64,000 bases of DNA from Limobrevibacterium gyesilva (lineage in GTDB: Bacteria > Pseudomonadota > Alphaproteobacteria > Acetobacterales > Acetobacteraceae), in NCBI RefSeq assembly GCF_025989185.1, contig NZ_JAPDNT010000002.1, forward strand, positions 372,001 through 436,000. Direction: 5' to 3'. The position numbers and the translations under genes are program-made. Below, piece after piece: positions 33,125 to 41,849 of the stretch. Below the pieces are notes generated by a model. The model saw only the letters and a program-made list of their open reading frames with translations, was not told the origin of the DNA and did not search any database. Within the stretch, counting starts at the first letter, position 1. Each line of letters opens with the position of its first letter.

Positions 33125-34539
33125 GCGCCGGAGACGTCCAGCGCTGCCAGTTCCCCCACGGTGATCGGCTTCAGCGGCGGACGGATGCGGTAATAGCCCA
33201 CCTCCTCCACCCCCACGCCGCGCGCCTCGGCGATCAGCTCGGACACCACCGGCCCGCACATCCGACCCTGGCACGGCCCCATGCCGGCACGCAGGAAGCT
33301 CTTGGCCTGGTTGGGACCCAGGCATCCCTGCTGCACCACGCCACGGATCGCGCCCGCCGTCACTTCCTCGCAGCGACACACCATCACCGCGTCGGCCGGA
33401 CGCAGGATCGCGGCCGGCGGGGCATACAGCCGATCCAGGAACGGTCGGATCGCCAGGTGCGCGGCCCGCCCACGCAGGTCCGCCGCCGCCAGCGCATCGC
33501 GGCCGGCGGCATCGGCAACCCCCAGCCGGCGCAGCACCTCGGCCGCGGCGATGCGGCCGGCATGCTCCGCCGCCCGCGCCCCGCCGATCCCCGCCCCGTC
33601 GCCGGCCACCAGAACGCCATCCACGCTGCTGTTGCCCCACGCATCGGTGCAGGCGCGGAAGCAGTGCTGCACCGCGTCCCAGTCATGCACGCAGCCAATC
33701 GACCGCGTGATCTGCTGCGCCGGGATCACGCCCTCATGCAGCGCCACCAGATCGGCACTCAGCCACATCGGGCGGCCACGGCTGCGGAACGAGATGTCCG
33801 TCACTTCCGACGTGCCCTGCAGCGCGATATCCGTCACGCGCCGGAAGATCGGCACCCCGGCCCGCCGCAGCCGCAGCTTCAGCGCCAGCCCCTTCACCAG
33901 GTATCCGAACCCGGCCCCGCGCAGCGCCGCCGGCAGATGCCGCAAGGCCGCCTGCTCGTTGGCGCGCGCGGTGGTATCCAGCACCGCGGTGATGCGGGCA
34001 CCCAGTGCCAGGCACTGCCCGGCCAGCAGGTACAGCAGCGGCCCCGAGCCCGCGAGCACCATGCCCTCCGGCACCACGCCGGCGGATTTCAGCATCACCT
34101 GCACGGCGCCCGCGGTCATCGCGCCCGGCAGCGTCCAGCCAGGCACCGGCACCGGCCGCTCCATCGCCCCGGTGGCCACGACCACATTGCGTGCCTGCAA
34201 CAGCTCCGAACGCCCGCCGCGGCTCAGCCAGACCTCGTGCGCGGCGTCCGACCCGTCGGCTGGCGAGATCTGCCACACCGTGCTCTGCGACCGGTATTCC
34301 GCGCCGAACGTGCGGAACAGCGTCACCAGCTCGTCGCCATGCGCGTAATCCGGGCCCAGCGCCTCGAACAGCTCGGGCTGGCGGGCGGTCATGCCCTCCA
34401 CCGCACGATAGATCTGCCCGCCCGGCGCCGGCTGCTCGTCGACCAGCACCACGCGCGCCTGCCGCTCCGCCAGCAGCGTGGCGGCCGCGAGGCCCGCCGG
34501 CCCGGCGCCGATGACGACGGCGTCGTACGCCCCGGTCAC
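33121..34539 (-). CDS. FAD/NAD(P)-binding oxidoreductase with BFD-like [2Fe-2S] domain (HcnB/OoxA-like)
   Basis: A 472-residue flavoprotein. The first dinucleotide site is VVIGAGPAGLAAATLLAERQ and the second is MVLAGSGPLLYLLAGQCLALG. A C-terminal BFD-like iron-sulfur domain has the cysteine pattern CRC (near 386-388), Cys at QQGCLG, and CQGRMC. This is the architecture of HcnB and of the alpha subunits of opine and proline dehydrogenases, which pass electrons from the DAO subunit. The start is a GTG at 34539 overlapping the [2Fe-2S] gene's stop as GTGA. The ATG-containing extension to 34695 is shadow. Confidence 0.9.
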   Translation of the reverse strand: MTGAYDAVVIGAGPAGLAAATLLAERQARVVLVDEQPAPGGQIYRAVEGMTARQPELFEALGPDYAHGDELVTLFRTFGAEYRSQSTVWQISPADGSDAAHEVWLSRGGRSELLQARNVVVATGAMERPVPVPGWTLPGAMTAGAVQVMLKSAGVVPEGMVLAGSGPLLYLLAGQCLALGARITAVLDTTARANEQAALRHLPAALRGAGFGYLVKGLALKLRLRRAGVPIFRRVTDIALQGTSEVTDISFRSRGRPMWLSADLVALHEGVIPAQQITRSIGCVHDWDAVQHCFRACTDAWGNSSVDGVLVAGDGAGIGGARAAEHAGRIAAAEVLRRLGVADAAGRDALAAADLRGRAAHLAIRPFLDRLYAPPAAILRPADAVMVCRCEEVTAGAIRGVVQQGCLGPNQAKSFLRAGMGPCQGRMCGPVVSELIAEARGVGVEEVGYYRIRPPLKPITVGELAALDVSGA

Positions 34540-34853
34540 GCTGCCGTCTCCGCGGCGGGATCGGACTCGAGCGCCTTCGCCCCGCGCTGCCGCCGCACCC
34601 GCATGCCGGGCGCCACCTGGGTCATGCAGGCCTGGCGGCTGGCCACGCCGTCGATCTCCACCAGGCAGTCGAAGCACGCGCCCATCATGCACCACGGCGC
34701 CCGCGGCGCGCCGGACACCGGGGTCGCGCGAAAGCTGCGCAGCCCGGCGGCCAGCAGCGCCGCGGCCACGCTGTCGCCCGGCCGCGCCGTCACCTCCCGC
34801 CCCTCGAAGCTGAAGCTGATATCCGCGCGTGCATCCTCAAGCCGCCTGAACAT
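34536..34853 (-). CDS. (2Fe-2S)-binding protein (HcnA-like small subunit)
   Basis: A 105-residue ferredoxin-like subunit: an N-terminal beta-grasp (ISFSFEGREVTARPGDSVAA) and the cysteine pattern CMMGACFDC, with a further Cys in SRQACMT, typical of Fer2_4 proteins such as HcnA and the N-terminal part of sarcosine oxidase alpha. It would carry one [2Fe-2S] cluster and relay electrons. The ATG at 34853 lies inside the end of the upstream flavoenzyme gene (17-base overlap) and its stop overlaps the next gene. This confirms the four genes are one coupled unit. Confidence 0.88.
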   Translation of the reverse strand: MFRRLEDARADISFSFEGREVTARPGDSVAAALLAAGLRSFRATPVSGAPRAPWCMMGACFDCLVEIDGVASRQACMTQVAPGMRVRRQRGAKALESDPAAETAA

Positions 34854-35946
34854 GGAACCGCCTGCTGGAAAATACGTCGAAGCCCGACGGAAGCGCGCCC
34901 GCGAGGATCGCCGGCGCAAGCTCCAGCGCATGCGCGCCGGCCAGCGTCACGCCGCTATGGCAGGTCGCGGCGAAGGCGCCGGGATGGGTCCGTGACTGCT
35001 CGTAGATCGGATACCCGTCGGGCGTCATCACCCGCAGCGCGCCCCATACGCGCACGATGTTGGCGTCCTTCAGGCCCGGGAACATCACCAGATTGCGCGC
35101 CGCGATATCCTGCATCACCGGCACGGTGGTGCCGTTGTCGAAGCCAACGTCCTCCTGGCTGTCGCCGAGCAACACCGAGCCCTCGTCGGTCTGGCGCACC
35201 ACATGCGTCGCGTAGTCCAGGAACGGCCTCATCCGCTCGGTGACGATGATCTGCCCCCGCAACGGCGTCACCGGCATGTCCAGCCCCACCATCGGCGCCA
35301 GCTTGCGGCTGCCCAGCCCGGCCGCGATCACCAGCTTCGCGCAGGCGAAGCGCTCGGCCCCGGCCTGCAGCGTGAACCCGCCGCCCTCGCCGCCGGCGAT
35401 GGCATCGACCGTGCGCCCCGGCAGGTAGGCGCCGCCCAGCTTCAGCAGCGCCGCATGCAGCGCGCGCAGCAGCTTCAGCGGATTGGCATGCCCGTCGATC
35501 GGGCAATAGGACGCACCGACCACGCCGTCGCCGATGGCCGGCACCATTGCCTTCATCTCCGCCCGCCCGACCATCCTGGTGCCGGAGCCGCCGCTTTCGT
35601 TGTGCATGCGCTGGATCATCTCCGCGCGCGCCTCCAGCTCGGCGTCGTTCAGGCAGAAATGCAGGCCGCCGGGCTGGCGCAGCGCCACGTCCAGTTCGGT
35701 CGCCTGCAGCAACGCGGCGGCAAGCTGCGGCCAGACCTCTGACGACCGGCGCGACCAATGCGCGTAAGGCGGCATTCCCGCGCCTTTGCTCTGCACCCAG
35801 ACCAGCCCGAAATTGCCGCGCGCGGCGCGATAGGCGACGTCGCCCTCGTCCAGCAGCGCCACGCTGGCGCCCTGACGCGCGGCGCCCCAGGCGATAGCGC
35901 CGCCCACCAGTCCGCCGCCGATCACGATCAGGTCGTACGCCTTCAT
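34837..35946 (-). CDS. FAD-dependent oxidoreductase, DAO family (HcnC/OoxB-like)
   Basis: A 369-residue flavoprotein and first gene of the four-gene operon. The ATG at 35946 follows GGAGAAGGG, and the FAD site is VIGGGLVGGAIAWGAARQG. The substrate domain has RAARGNFGLVWVQSKG, YCPIDGHANPLKLLRAL and C-terminal AATCHSGVTLAGAHALELAP. It belongs to the glycine/D-amino-acid oxidase family. The frame runs open upstream to 38013 on the antisense of the O-antigen-ligase and asnB genes; that part is not coding. A heteromeric amine or amino-acid dehydrogenase linked to the respiratory chain is the likely product; opines, proline or hydroxyproline derivatives are candidate substrates. Confidence 0.9.
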   Translation of the reverse strand: MKAYDLIVIGGGLVGGAIAWGAARQGASVALLDEGDVAYRAARGNFGLVWVQSKGAGMPPYAHWSRRSSEVWPQLAAALLQATELDVALRQPGGLHFCLNDAELEARAEMIQRMHNESGGSGTRMVGRAEMKAMVPAIGDGVVGASYCPIDGHANPLKLLRALHAALLKLGGAYLPGRTVDAIAGGEGGGFTLQAGAERFACAKLVIAAGLGSRKLAPMVGLDMPVTPLRGQIIVTERMRPFLDYATHVVRQTDEGSVLLGDSQEDVGFDNGTTVPVMQDIAARNLVMFPGLKDANIVRVWGALRVMTPDGYPIYEQSRTHPGAFAATCHSGVTLAGAHALELAPAILAGALPSGFDVFSSRRFHVQAA

Positions 35947-36147
35947 CCCTTCTCCGCCGAAAAGGGCCGGTTGGGCCCAGCACTTGCCGGAAATTCCGCA
36001 GCCCCAAAGCGTCGCACCACCATCCCGCCCCGTCAAACCGCTCGCTGCCGGGCCGCATTGTTCGGTTTGGGGCTTGCCTTCCCCGCGCATTCGGTCGATC
36101 TGCCCCGGCTTAGTACCCGGTCCGCCGGACAAGGAGAGCAGGCTGCC

Positions 36148-37464
36148 GTGATTCGCTGGCTGGACCGTGCGGCGCTCGCCGCCACCCTCGTGCTGCCCGC
36201 CTTCATCATGCACGGGCGCGCGGTGGCGGAGGTGCTGATCGGCATCATCGGCCTCGCCTTCCTGCTGCGCTGCGCGGCCCTGCGCGACTGGTCCTGGCTG
36301 CGTCACGGCTGGGTAAAAGTAGGAGCGGCGTGGTGGGCCTGGGTGATCGTCTGCTCGCTGCCGGGCATCGGCATCGGCGGCACGAAGTCGCTGCTGCAGG
36401 CGTTGGCGCTCGGGCGCTTCCTGGTGCTGGTGGCGGCACTGGAGCACGCGGTCCTGGCTGCCCCCGCCGCGCGGCAATGGCTGCAGCGCGTGCTGACCGC
36501 CTGTAGCCTCTACATCGCCGGCCAGTCGCTGCTGCAGGCCGCCACCGGGCGCAACCTGCAGGGCTTCCCCCGCTACGGCGAAGGCGAGCTGACCGGCCCA
36601 TTCCTCCACCCGCGCGCCGCCGCCCCGCTGTCGCGGCTGCTGTTTCCGACGCTGCTGCCCCCGGTCGCACGCCTGCTGAACAACGGCATTGCCGCCAAGC
36701 TGGGGGCGGCGGCGCTGACCATCGCCGGCATCGGCACCATCGTCCTGATCGGCCAGCGCATGCCGGTGCTGCTGACCCTGCTGGGCCTCGTCGTCTCCGG
36801 CCTGATGCTGCGCCGCCTGCGTGCGCTGGTGGCCACCGCGATTCTGGCCGGCGCCCTGCTGCTGGCCGCCTCGGTCGTGGTGTCGCCGCCCACCTTCTAC
36901 CGGCTGGTCACGAAGTTCTCGGCCCAGATGGAGGATTTCCCGAACAGCGACTACGGCCTGATCGGCGCCCGCGCCGCTTTCATCGCCCTCGACCATCCAA
37001 TTTTCGGCCAAGGCTATGACGGCTTCCGCAACGTCTGCGAGGACCCGCACTATTTCCGCGCCTGGTCGCGCAGCACCGACTACGCGGCCGACGGCGGCGG
37101 CGCGCGCATCTGCACCATCCATCCGCACAACCACTATCTGGAAGCCCTCACCGAAGCCGGCTTCCCCGGCCTGCTGCTGTTCTGCGCCCTGGTGGTCGCC
37201 TGGCTGCGCGGGCTGCTGCGCGGCATCGGCCGCGACCCGGACCCGCTGCGCGTCGGCTTGTTCGTGGCCGCCCTGATCCAGGAATGGCCGATCGCCTCGG
37301 CCAGCAGCTTCACTGCCATCGAGATCGGCGGCTTCTTCTTCCTGATGCTCGGCTACGGCCTCGCCATCGCCCGCGCGGCGCCGGTCCGCGATACGCTGCA
37401 AGGCCGCGACGCCGCCTCCAGCACCGCGCCGATATCGCCGTCCGCGGGCAGGCCCATCACGTGA
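36148..37464 (+). CDS. O-antigen ligase/polymerase-like membrane protein (Wzy_C family)
   Basis: A 438-residue inner-membrane protein with about ten hydrophobic segments. A large periplasmic loop has DHPIFGQGYDGFRNVCEDPH and HPHNHYLEALTEAGFPGLLL, the histidine-containing signature of WaaL/Wzy_C proteins. These proteins join or polymerise lipid-linked polysaccharide at the periplasmic face. The GTG at 36148 has AAGGAGA upstream and begins at the first helix, so it is chosen over the longer frame. It is divergent from the flavoenzyme operon. The last 112 bases overlap the end of the convergent asparagine synthase gene. Confidence 0.82.
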   Translation: MIRWLDRAALAATLVLPAFIMHGRAVAEVLIGIIGLAFLLRCAALRDWSWLRHGWVKVGAAWWAWVIVCSLPGIGIGGTKSLLQALALGRFLVLVAALEHAVLAAPAARQWLQRVLTACSLYIAGQSLLQAATGRNLQGFPRYGEGELTGPFLHPRAAAPLSRLLFPTLLPPVARLLNNGIAAKLGAAALTIAGIGTIVLIGQRMPVLLTLLGLVVSGLMLRRLRALVATAILAGALLLAASVVVSPPTFYRLVTKFSAQMEDFPNSDYGLIGARAAFIALDHPIFGQGYDGFRNVCEDPHYFRAWSRSTDYAADGGGARICTIHPHNHYLEALTEAGFPGLLLFCALVVAWLRGLLRGIGRDPDPLRVGLFVAALIQEWPIASASSFTAIEIGGFFFLMLGYGLAIARAAPVRDTLQGRDAASSTAPISPSAGRPIT

Positions 37465-39149
37465 TGGCTGTGCCATAGCGCGTAGTACAGCAGGCTCCAG
37501 GCCCGCTGCGGATTGGCCTCGGCGGCGGCGAAGGCCGCGGCCACCTGGTCGGCCGGCAGCACCTCGGCGATCCCAGGCTGGGCGGCCACCAGCCGGCCCA
37601 GCGTCAGGCCCTGCGCGGCCATCCAGGCCCCGACCGGCGGCTTGAACCCCTTCTTGCGGGCGTAGGCACCAGCCTCGGGAAAGGCGCGCGCCAGCCAGTC
37701 GCGCAGCAACACCTTGCCGAAGCGCAGCCCCACCTTCTCGGCATCCGGCAGCCGGAATGCGAAATCCGCCACCACCGGATCGAGGAACGGCGTCCGCCCC
37801 TCCACCCCATGCGCCATCAGGCAGCGGTCCAGCTTGGTCAGCAGGTCGTTCGGCAGCCATTCCAGCACATCGACTTCCTGGGTGGCCTGCAACGGCGACC
37901 GGCCGGCCGCCACAGCGCCCTCGGCCGCGGCAATGCCGTCCCGCCACCCCGCCAGCGCCGCCACCCCACCGAACAGCCCCTTGGTACGCGGCTTGCGGGC
38001 AAGCCAGCGCCACGGCGCGCGGCGCTTGCGATAGCGGCTGTAGCCACCGAACAGCTCATCCGCCCCCTCGCCGCACAGCGTCACCTTCAGGCTGCCGGCG
38101 GCGGCTTGGCCGAGCATGTAGGTCGGCAGCACCGCGGCATCGGCCGTGGGATCGTCGATGGCTGCGGCAATGCGCGGCGCCAGCGTCCAGAAATCCCGCG
38201 CGGTCATCTCTAGCCGGTGGCACGCGGCTCCCATCACCTTGGCCAGCCGTGCCGCCTCGTGGCTCTCATCGACCGCCCCCGCGCCCTCCCAGCCCACCGT
38301 CAGCGCCTGGATCCGTTGCCCGGTCGCGCGCGTCATCAGCGCCAGCAATGCCGCGGAATCGATGCCGCCCGACAGGAACAGCCCATACGGCACGTCGGAG
38401 CGCAGATGCACAGCCACGCTGTCGAGCAGAACCGCATCCAGCTTGTGCATCGCCTCGGCATGGCCGATCGGCTCCGGCGGCCCGGGCGGCAGCGCGGCGC
38501 GGCGGCGGCGCTCGACGATGGCGCCGCGCTCGATCACCAGCGTCTCGCCCGGCAGCACCCGCTCGATCCCCGGGAAGGCGGTTTCCGCCCCCGTGGTGAA
38601 CTTCAGTTGCAGCAGCTCCGCGCGCTGCCGGGGTGCGGCGGCGGCGCGGGCGAACCCGGCGGCGATCAGCGCCTGCGGCTCGGAGGCGAAGGCGAAGGCC
38701 GTCACCATCTGCACGTAATACAGTGGCTTGATGCCGAACGGGTCGCGCGTCAGCACCACCCGCCCACGCGCGGGATCGTGGATGGCAAGAGCGAACATCC
38801 CGCGCAGCCGCGCGGCGAAATCCTCCCCCTCGGCCTCGTACAGGAACAGGGCCGGCTCACAATCCGAGCGGGTTCGGAACGGCGTGCCCGCCATCTGCGC
38901 GCGCAGCTCGGGGTTGTTGTAGATCTCGCCATTGCCCACCAGCGCTGCGCCGGACGGCGCGAACAGCGGCTGGTCGCCGGTCTCCAGGTCGATGATCGCA
39001 AGCCGCGTATGCACCAGCGCGGTGTCGCCGCGCACCAGCCGCCCCTGCCCATCGGGCCCGCGATGCGCCAGCGCCGCCAGCAGCCGGTCCAGCACCGCCT
39101 GGTCCGGCGCGCTGCCATCCCGCATCATCACGCCGGCGATTCCGCACAT
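37353..39149 (-). CDS. asnB: Asparagine synthase (glutamine-hydrolysing)
   Basis: A 598-residue class II amidotransferase. Cys2 of MCGIAGVMM is the glutaminase nucleophile; HRGPDGQG, IYNNPELRA and DPFGIKPLYY are in the N-terminal domain. The synthetase domain has the ATP PP-loop LSGGIDSAALL and LCGEGADELFGGYSRYR. It would amidate aspartate, or a related carboxylate in polysaccharide synthesis. Between O-antigen-ligase-like and glycosyltransferase genes the latter is plausible. The ATG at 39149 has AAAGGA upstream. The C-terminus runs 112 bases into the convergent ligase gene. Confidence 0.92.
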   Translation of the reverse strand: MCGIAGVMMRDGSAPDQAVLDRLLAALAHRGPDGQGRLVRGDTALVHTRLAIIDLETGDQPLFAPSGAALVGNGEIYNNPELRAQMAGTPFRTRSDCEPALFLYEAEGEDFAARLRGMFALAIHDPARGRVVLTRDPFGIKPLYYVQMVTAFAFASEPQALIAAGFARAAAAPRQRAELLQLKFTTGAETAFPGIERVLPGETLVIERGAIVERRRRAALPPGPPEPIGHAEAMHKLDAVLLDSVAVHLRSDVPYGLFLSGGIDSAALLALMTRATGQRIQALTVGWEGAGAVDESHEAARLAKVMGAACHRLEMTARDFWTLAPRIAAAIDDPTADAAVLPTYMLGQAAAGSLKVTLCGEGADELFGGYSRYRKRRAPWRWLARKPRTKGLFGGVAALAGWRDGIAAAEGAVAAGRSPLQATQEVDVLEWLPNDLLTKLDRCLMAHGVEGRTPFLDPVVADFAFRLPDAEKVGLRFGKVLLRDWLARAFPEAGAYARKKGFKPPVGAWMAAQGLTLGRLVAAQPGIAEVLPADQVAAAFAAAEANPQRAWSLLYYALWHSHHVMGLPADGDIGAVLEAASRPCSVSRTGAARAMARP

Positions 39150-39250
39150 GGCCCGTTCCTTTCCGGCGCTGCGTCTATACCGCCAGCGCGCATGCGCCAA
39201 GCGCCGGCCATAGCGCATCAACGCCAATATCGTGCTATCCGCGCCCCGAC

Positions 39251-40144
39251 ATGCGCATCCTGTTCGTCACCTCCAACCGCATCGGCGATGCCGTCCTGTC
39301 CACCGGGCTGCTGGACCACCTCCTGCGCACCTACCCGCAGGCCCGCTTCACCGTAGCCTGCGGCCCCGTGGCCGAGGGCGTGTTCGCCCGCATGCCCAAC
39401 CTCGAGCGGCTGATCACGCTGGAGAAGCGGCCTTATGCCGGGCACTGGCTGCCGCTTTGGGCGGCGACCGTGGGCACGTGGTGGGACCTGGTGGTGGACA
39501 TCCGCGCCTCCGCCCTGTCCTGGCTGGTGCCGACCCGCCGGCGCGCGGTGATGCGCCGCCGCCCCGGCCACAAGACCGCCCAGCTCGCCGCCATCCTCGG
39601 CCTGGACCCGCCGCCCATGCCGGTCACCTGGACCGCGCCGGAGGACCGCGCGCTGGCCGAGCGCCTGATTCCGCCCGGCCCGCCGGTGGTCGCGCTGGGC
39701 CCCACCGCCAACTGGACCGGCAAGGTCTGGCCGCCCGAGCGTTTCGTGGAGCTCTACCGCCGGATCGCTGCCGGCCCCCTGCCGGGCGCGCGGGTGGCCG
39801 TACTCGCCGGGCCCGGGCCGCAGGAGCGCGCCTTGGCCGCCCCGGTGCTGGACGCGCTGCCCGGCGCGATCGACCTGTGCGGCCGGCTGACCCTGCCGGA
39901 GGCCGCCGCCTGCCTGGCCCGCTGCGCCCTGTTCGCCGGCAACGATTCCGGGCTGATGCACCTCGCCGCCGCCGCCGGCACCCCCACGCTGGGGCTGTTC
40001 GGTCCCACGCCCGCCCCGGAATACGCCCCCGCCGGCCGCCGCACCGCCGTCGCCCTGGCGCGCGGCCCGGACATGGCGGACCTGCCGGTGGAGGACGCGC
40101 TGCAAGCCGCCACCGGCCTGATCGCGGTCCCGCAACCGGCATGA
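39251..40144 (+). CDS. Glycosyltransferase family 9 (heptosyltransferase-like)
   Basis: A 297-residue GT-B enzyme. N-terminal MRILFVTSNRIGDAVLSTGLL is the GT9 signature, and the C-terminal half has LCGRLTLPEAAACLARCALF with GNDSGLMHLAAAAGTPTLGL, the nucleotide-sugar region of WaaC/WaaF-like enzymes. It transfers heptose or a similar sugar to the lipopolysaccharide core at the cytoplasmic membrane face. It is divergent from asnB and 10 bases before the GT4 gene, so the two form a unit. Confidence 0.9.
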   Translation: MRILFVTSNRIGDAVLSTGLLDHLLRTYPQARFTVACGPVAEGVFARMPNLERLITLEKRPYAGHWLPLWAATVGTWWDLVVDIRASALSWLVPTRRRAVMRRRPGHKTAQLAAILGLDPPPMPVTWTAPEDRALAERLIPPGPPVVALGPTANWTGKVWPPERFVELYRRIAAGPLPGARVAVLAGPGPQERALAAPVLDALPGAIDLCGRLTLPEAAACLARCALFAGNDSGLMHLAAAAGTPTLGLFGPTPAPEYAPAGRRTAVALARGPDMADLPVEDALQAATGLIAVPQPA

Positions 40145-40154
40145 CCCGCGCCGC

Positions 40155-41171
40155 ATGACCCGCATTGCCCAGGTGATGGCCGGCGCGGCGCATGGCGGCG
40201 CCGAGCTTTTCTTCGAGCGCCTGTGCACCGCCCTGCACGACGCCGGCGACGCCGTGCTGCCGGTCATCCGCACCAACCCCGAGCGCGCCGCCTTGCTGCG
40301 GACCGCCGGGATACCGCCGGCCGAACTAAGCTTCGGCACGCCGCTGGACCTGCTGACCCGCCCCCGCCTCGGCCGCATCCTCAGGGAGTTCCAGCCGCGC
40401 GTCGTGGTCACCTGGATGAACCGCGCCAACATGCACACCCCGCGCGGCGACTGGGTACGCGTCGGCCGGCTCGGCGGCTATTACGACCCGCGCTACTACC
40501 GGGGCTGCGACCATCTCGTCGGCAACACGCGCGGCATCGTCGCCTGGTTGCGCGCCCAGGGCTGGGCCGACGCGCGCACCCACTACCTGCCCAACTTCGT
40601 CGAGGACTTCGCCGCCACCGCGCCCGCCACCGGCCTGCCGGCGGGACGCCCCCTGCTGCTCGCCCTCGGCCGGCTGCATACGGACAAGGGCTTCGACACG
40701 CTGATCCGGGCCCTGCCGCGCCTGCCCGGCGTGGCCCTGGCCATCGCCGGCACCGGGCCGGAACTCGCGGCGCTGCAGGCGCTGGCGGGCCGCGAGGGCG
40801 TGGCCGGGCGCGTGCATTTCCTCGGCTGGCGCAAGGACGCCGGCGCGCTGCTGCGGGCCGCCGACCTGTTCGTCTGCTCCTCGCGCGTCGAGCCGCTGGG
40901 CAACATGGTCATCGAGGCCTGGTCCGCCGGCCGGCCCATGGTGGCGGTGTCGGCCGCCGGCCCCGCCGAGCTGATCCGCCACGGCCAGGACGGGCTGCTG
41001 GTCCCGCGCGAAGACCCGGCCGCGCTGGCCGCCGGGATCGCCGAGCTGCTCGACGATCCGGCCCGCGCCGCCACTCTCTCCCAGGCCGGCCGCGCCCGCT
41101 TCGAGGCGGAATTCGCCCAGACCCCCGTGGTCGCGCAATGGCGGAACTTCCTCGCGACCGTCGAGCGGTAG
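40155..41171 (+). CDS. Glycosyltransferase family 4
   Basis: A 338-residue GT-B retaining glycosyltransferase. It begins RIAQVMAGAAHGGAELFFER and has the donor region LALGRLHTDKGFDTLIRALP, LGWRKDAGALLRAADLFVCS, and the E-x7-E-like segment SRVEPLGNMVIEAWSAGRPM. The family uses nucleotide-activated sugars to build LPS or exopolysaccharide. It is directly behind the GT9 gene and convergent with the response regulator (6-base gap). The sugar is unknown. Confidence 0.92.
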   Translation: MTRIAQVMAGAAHGGAELFFERLCTALHDAGDAVLPVIRTNPERAALLRTAGIPPAELSFGTPLDLLTRPRLGRILREFQPRVVVTWMNRANMHTPRGDWVRVGRLGGYYDPRYYRGCDHLVGNTRGIVAWLRAQGWADARTHYLPNFVEDFAATAPATGLPAGRPLLLALGRLHTDKGFDTLIRALPRLPGVALAIAGTGPELAALQALAGREGVAGRVHFLGWRKDAGALLRAADLFVCSSRVEPLGNMVIEAWSAGRPMVAVSAAGPAELIRHGQDGLLVPREDPAALAAGIAELLDDPARAATLSQAGRARFEAEFAQTPVVAQWRNFLATVER

Positions 41172-41177
41172 ACCCCC

Positions 41178-41849
41178 TCAGCCCTCGCCGAACCCCGCCG
41201 CCAGCGCGATCCGCACCGCCTCCGCCAGGCTGCGGCAGCCCAGCTTCTCCATCACGTTGGCGCGGTGGATCTCCACCGTGCGCGGGCTGATGCCCAGCTC
41301 GTGCGCGATCACCTTGTTCGGCCAGCCATCGACCAGCCGGCGCAGCACGTCGCGCTCGCGCGGCGTCAGGGCCGCGATGCGCGCCGCTGCCTGATCGGTG
41401 ACCGCGCGCTGGTGCTGCTCGTCCACCACCCGTGTCAGGGCGGCCGCGACAGCGCGCAGGATATCCTCCTCGGAATACGGCTTCTCGATGAAGTCCACCG
41501 CCCCCGCCTTCATCGCCTGCACCGCCAGCGCCACCTCGGCATGCCCGGTCACCACCACCACCGGCAGGCTGGCGCCGCGCCGCTTTAGCTCCTGTTGCAG
41601 CCCGAGCCCGTCCATCCCGGGCATGCGGATGTCCACGATGACGCAGCCGGGCTCGATGCCGTCGAGCGCCGCCAGGAACGCCTCGGCCGAAGGATAGGTG
41701 CAGGTGCTGTGCCCGAACGAGCCGAGCAGCAGCGCCAGCGAGCGCCGCACCGCCTCGTCGTCGTCGACCACGTGCACAACGAGGTGCGCCGCATCGGCCG
41801 CGGCCGATGCGGCGCTGTCCCCGGGCCACGATGTCGTCTCACTCATCAT
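41178..41849 (-). CDS. Two-component response regulator, FixJ/LuxR family
   Basis: A 223-residue regulator. The receiver domain has acidic residues DDD at 29-31, phospho-acceptor Asp73 in VDIRMPGMDG, Thr101 and Lys123 in IEKPY. The C-terminal LuxR-type HTH has LTPRERDVLRRLVDG and IAHELGISPRTVEIHRANVM. This is the FixJ layout. The start overlaps the end of the histidine kinase gene by 11 bases, making them a cognate pair. There is no fix gene in the window, so the target is unknown. Start may be 41849 or 41846 (two adjacent ATGs). Confidence 0.92.
   Translation of the reverse strand: MMSETTSWPGDSAASAAADAAHLVVHVVDDDEAVRRSLALLLGSFGHSTCTYPSAEAFLAALDGIEPGCVIVDIRMPGMDGLGLQQELKRRGASLPVVVVTGHAEVALAVQAMKAGAVDFIEKPYSEEDILRAVAAALTRVVDEQHQRAVTDQAAARIAALTPRERDVLRRLVDGWPNKVIAHELGISPRTVEIHRANVMEKLGCRSLAEAVRIALAAGFGEG

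Noticed and set aside
35947-38013. Long upstream extension of the first flavoenzyme gene
   Set aside because: Low-complexity translation antisense to the O-antigen-ligase gene; the FAD motif starts at ATG 35946.
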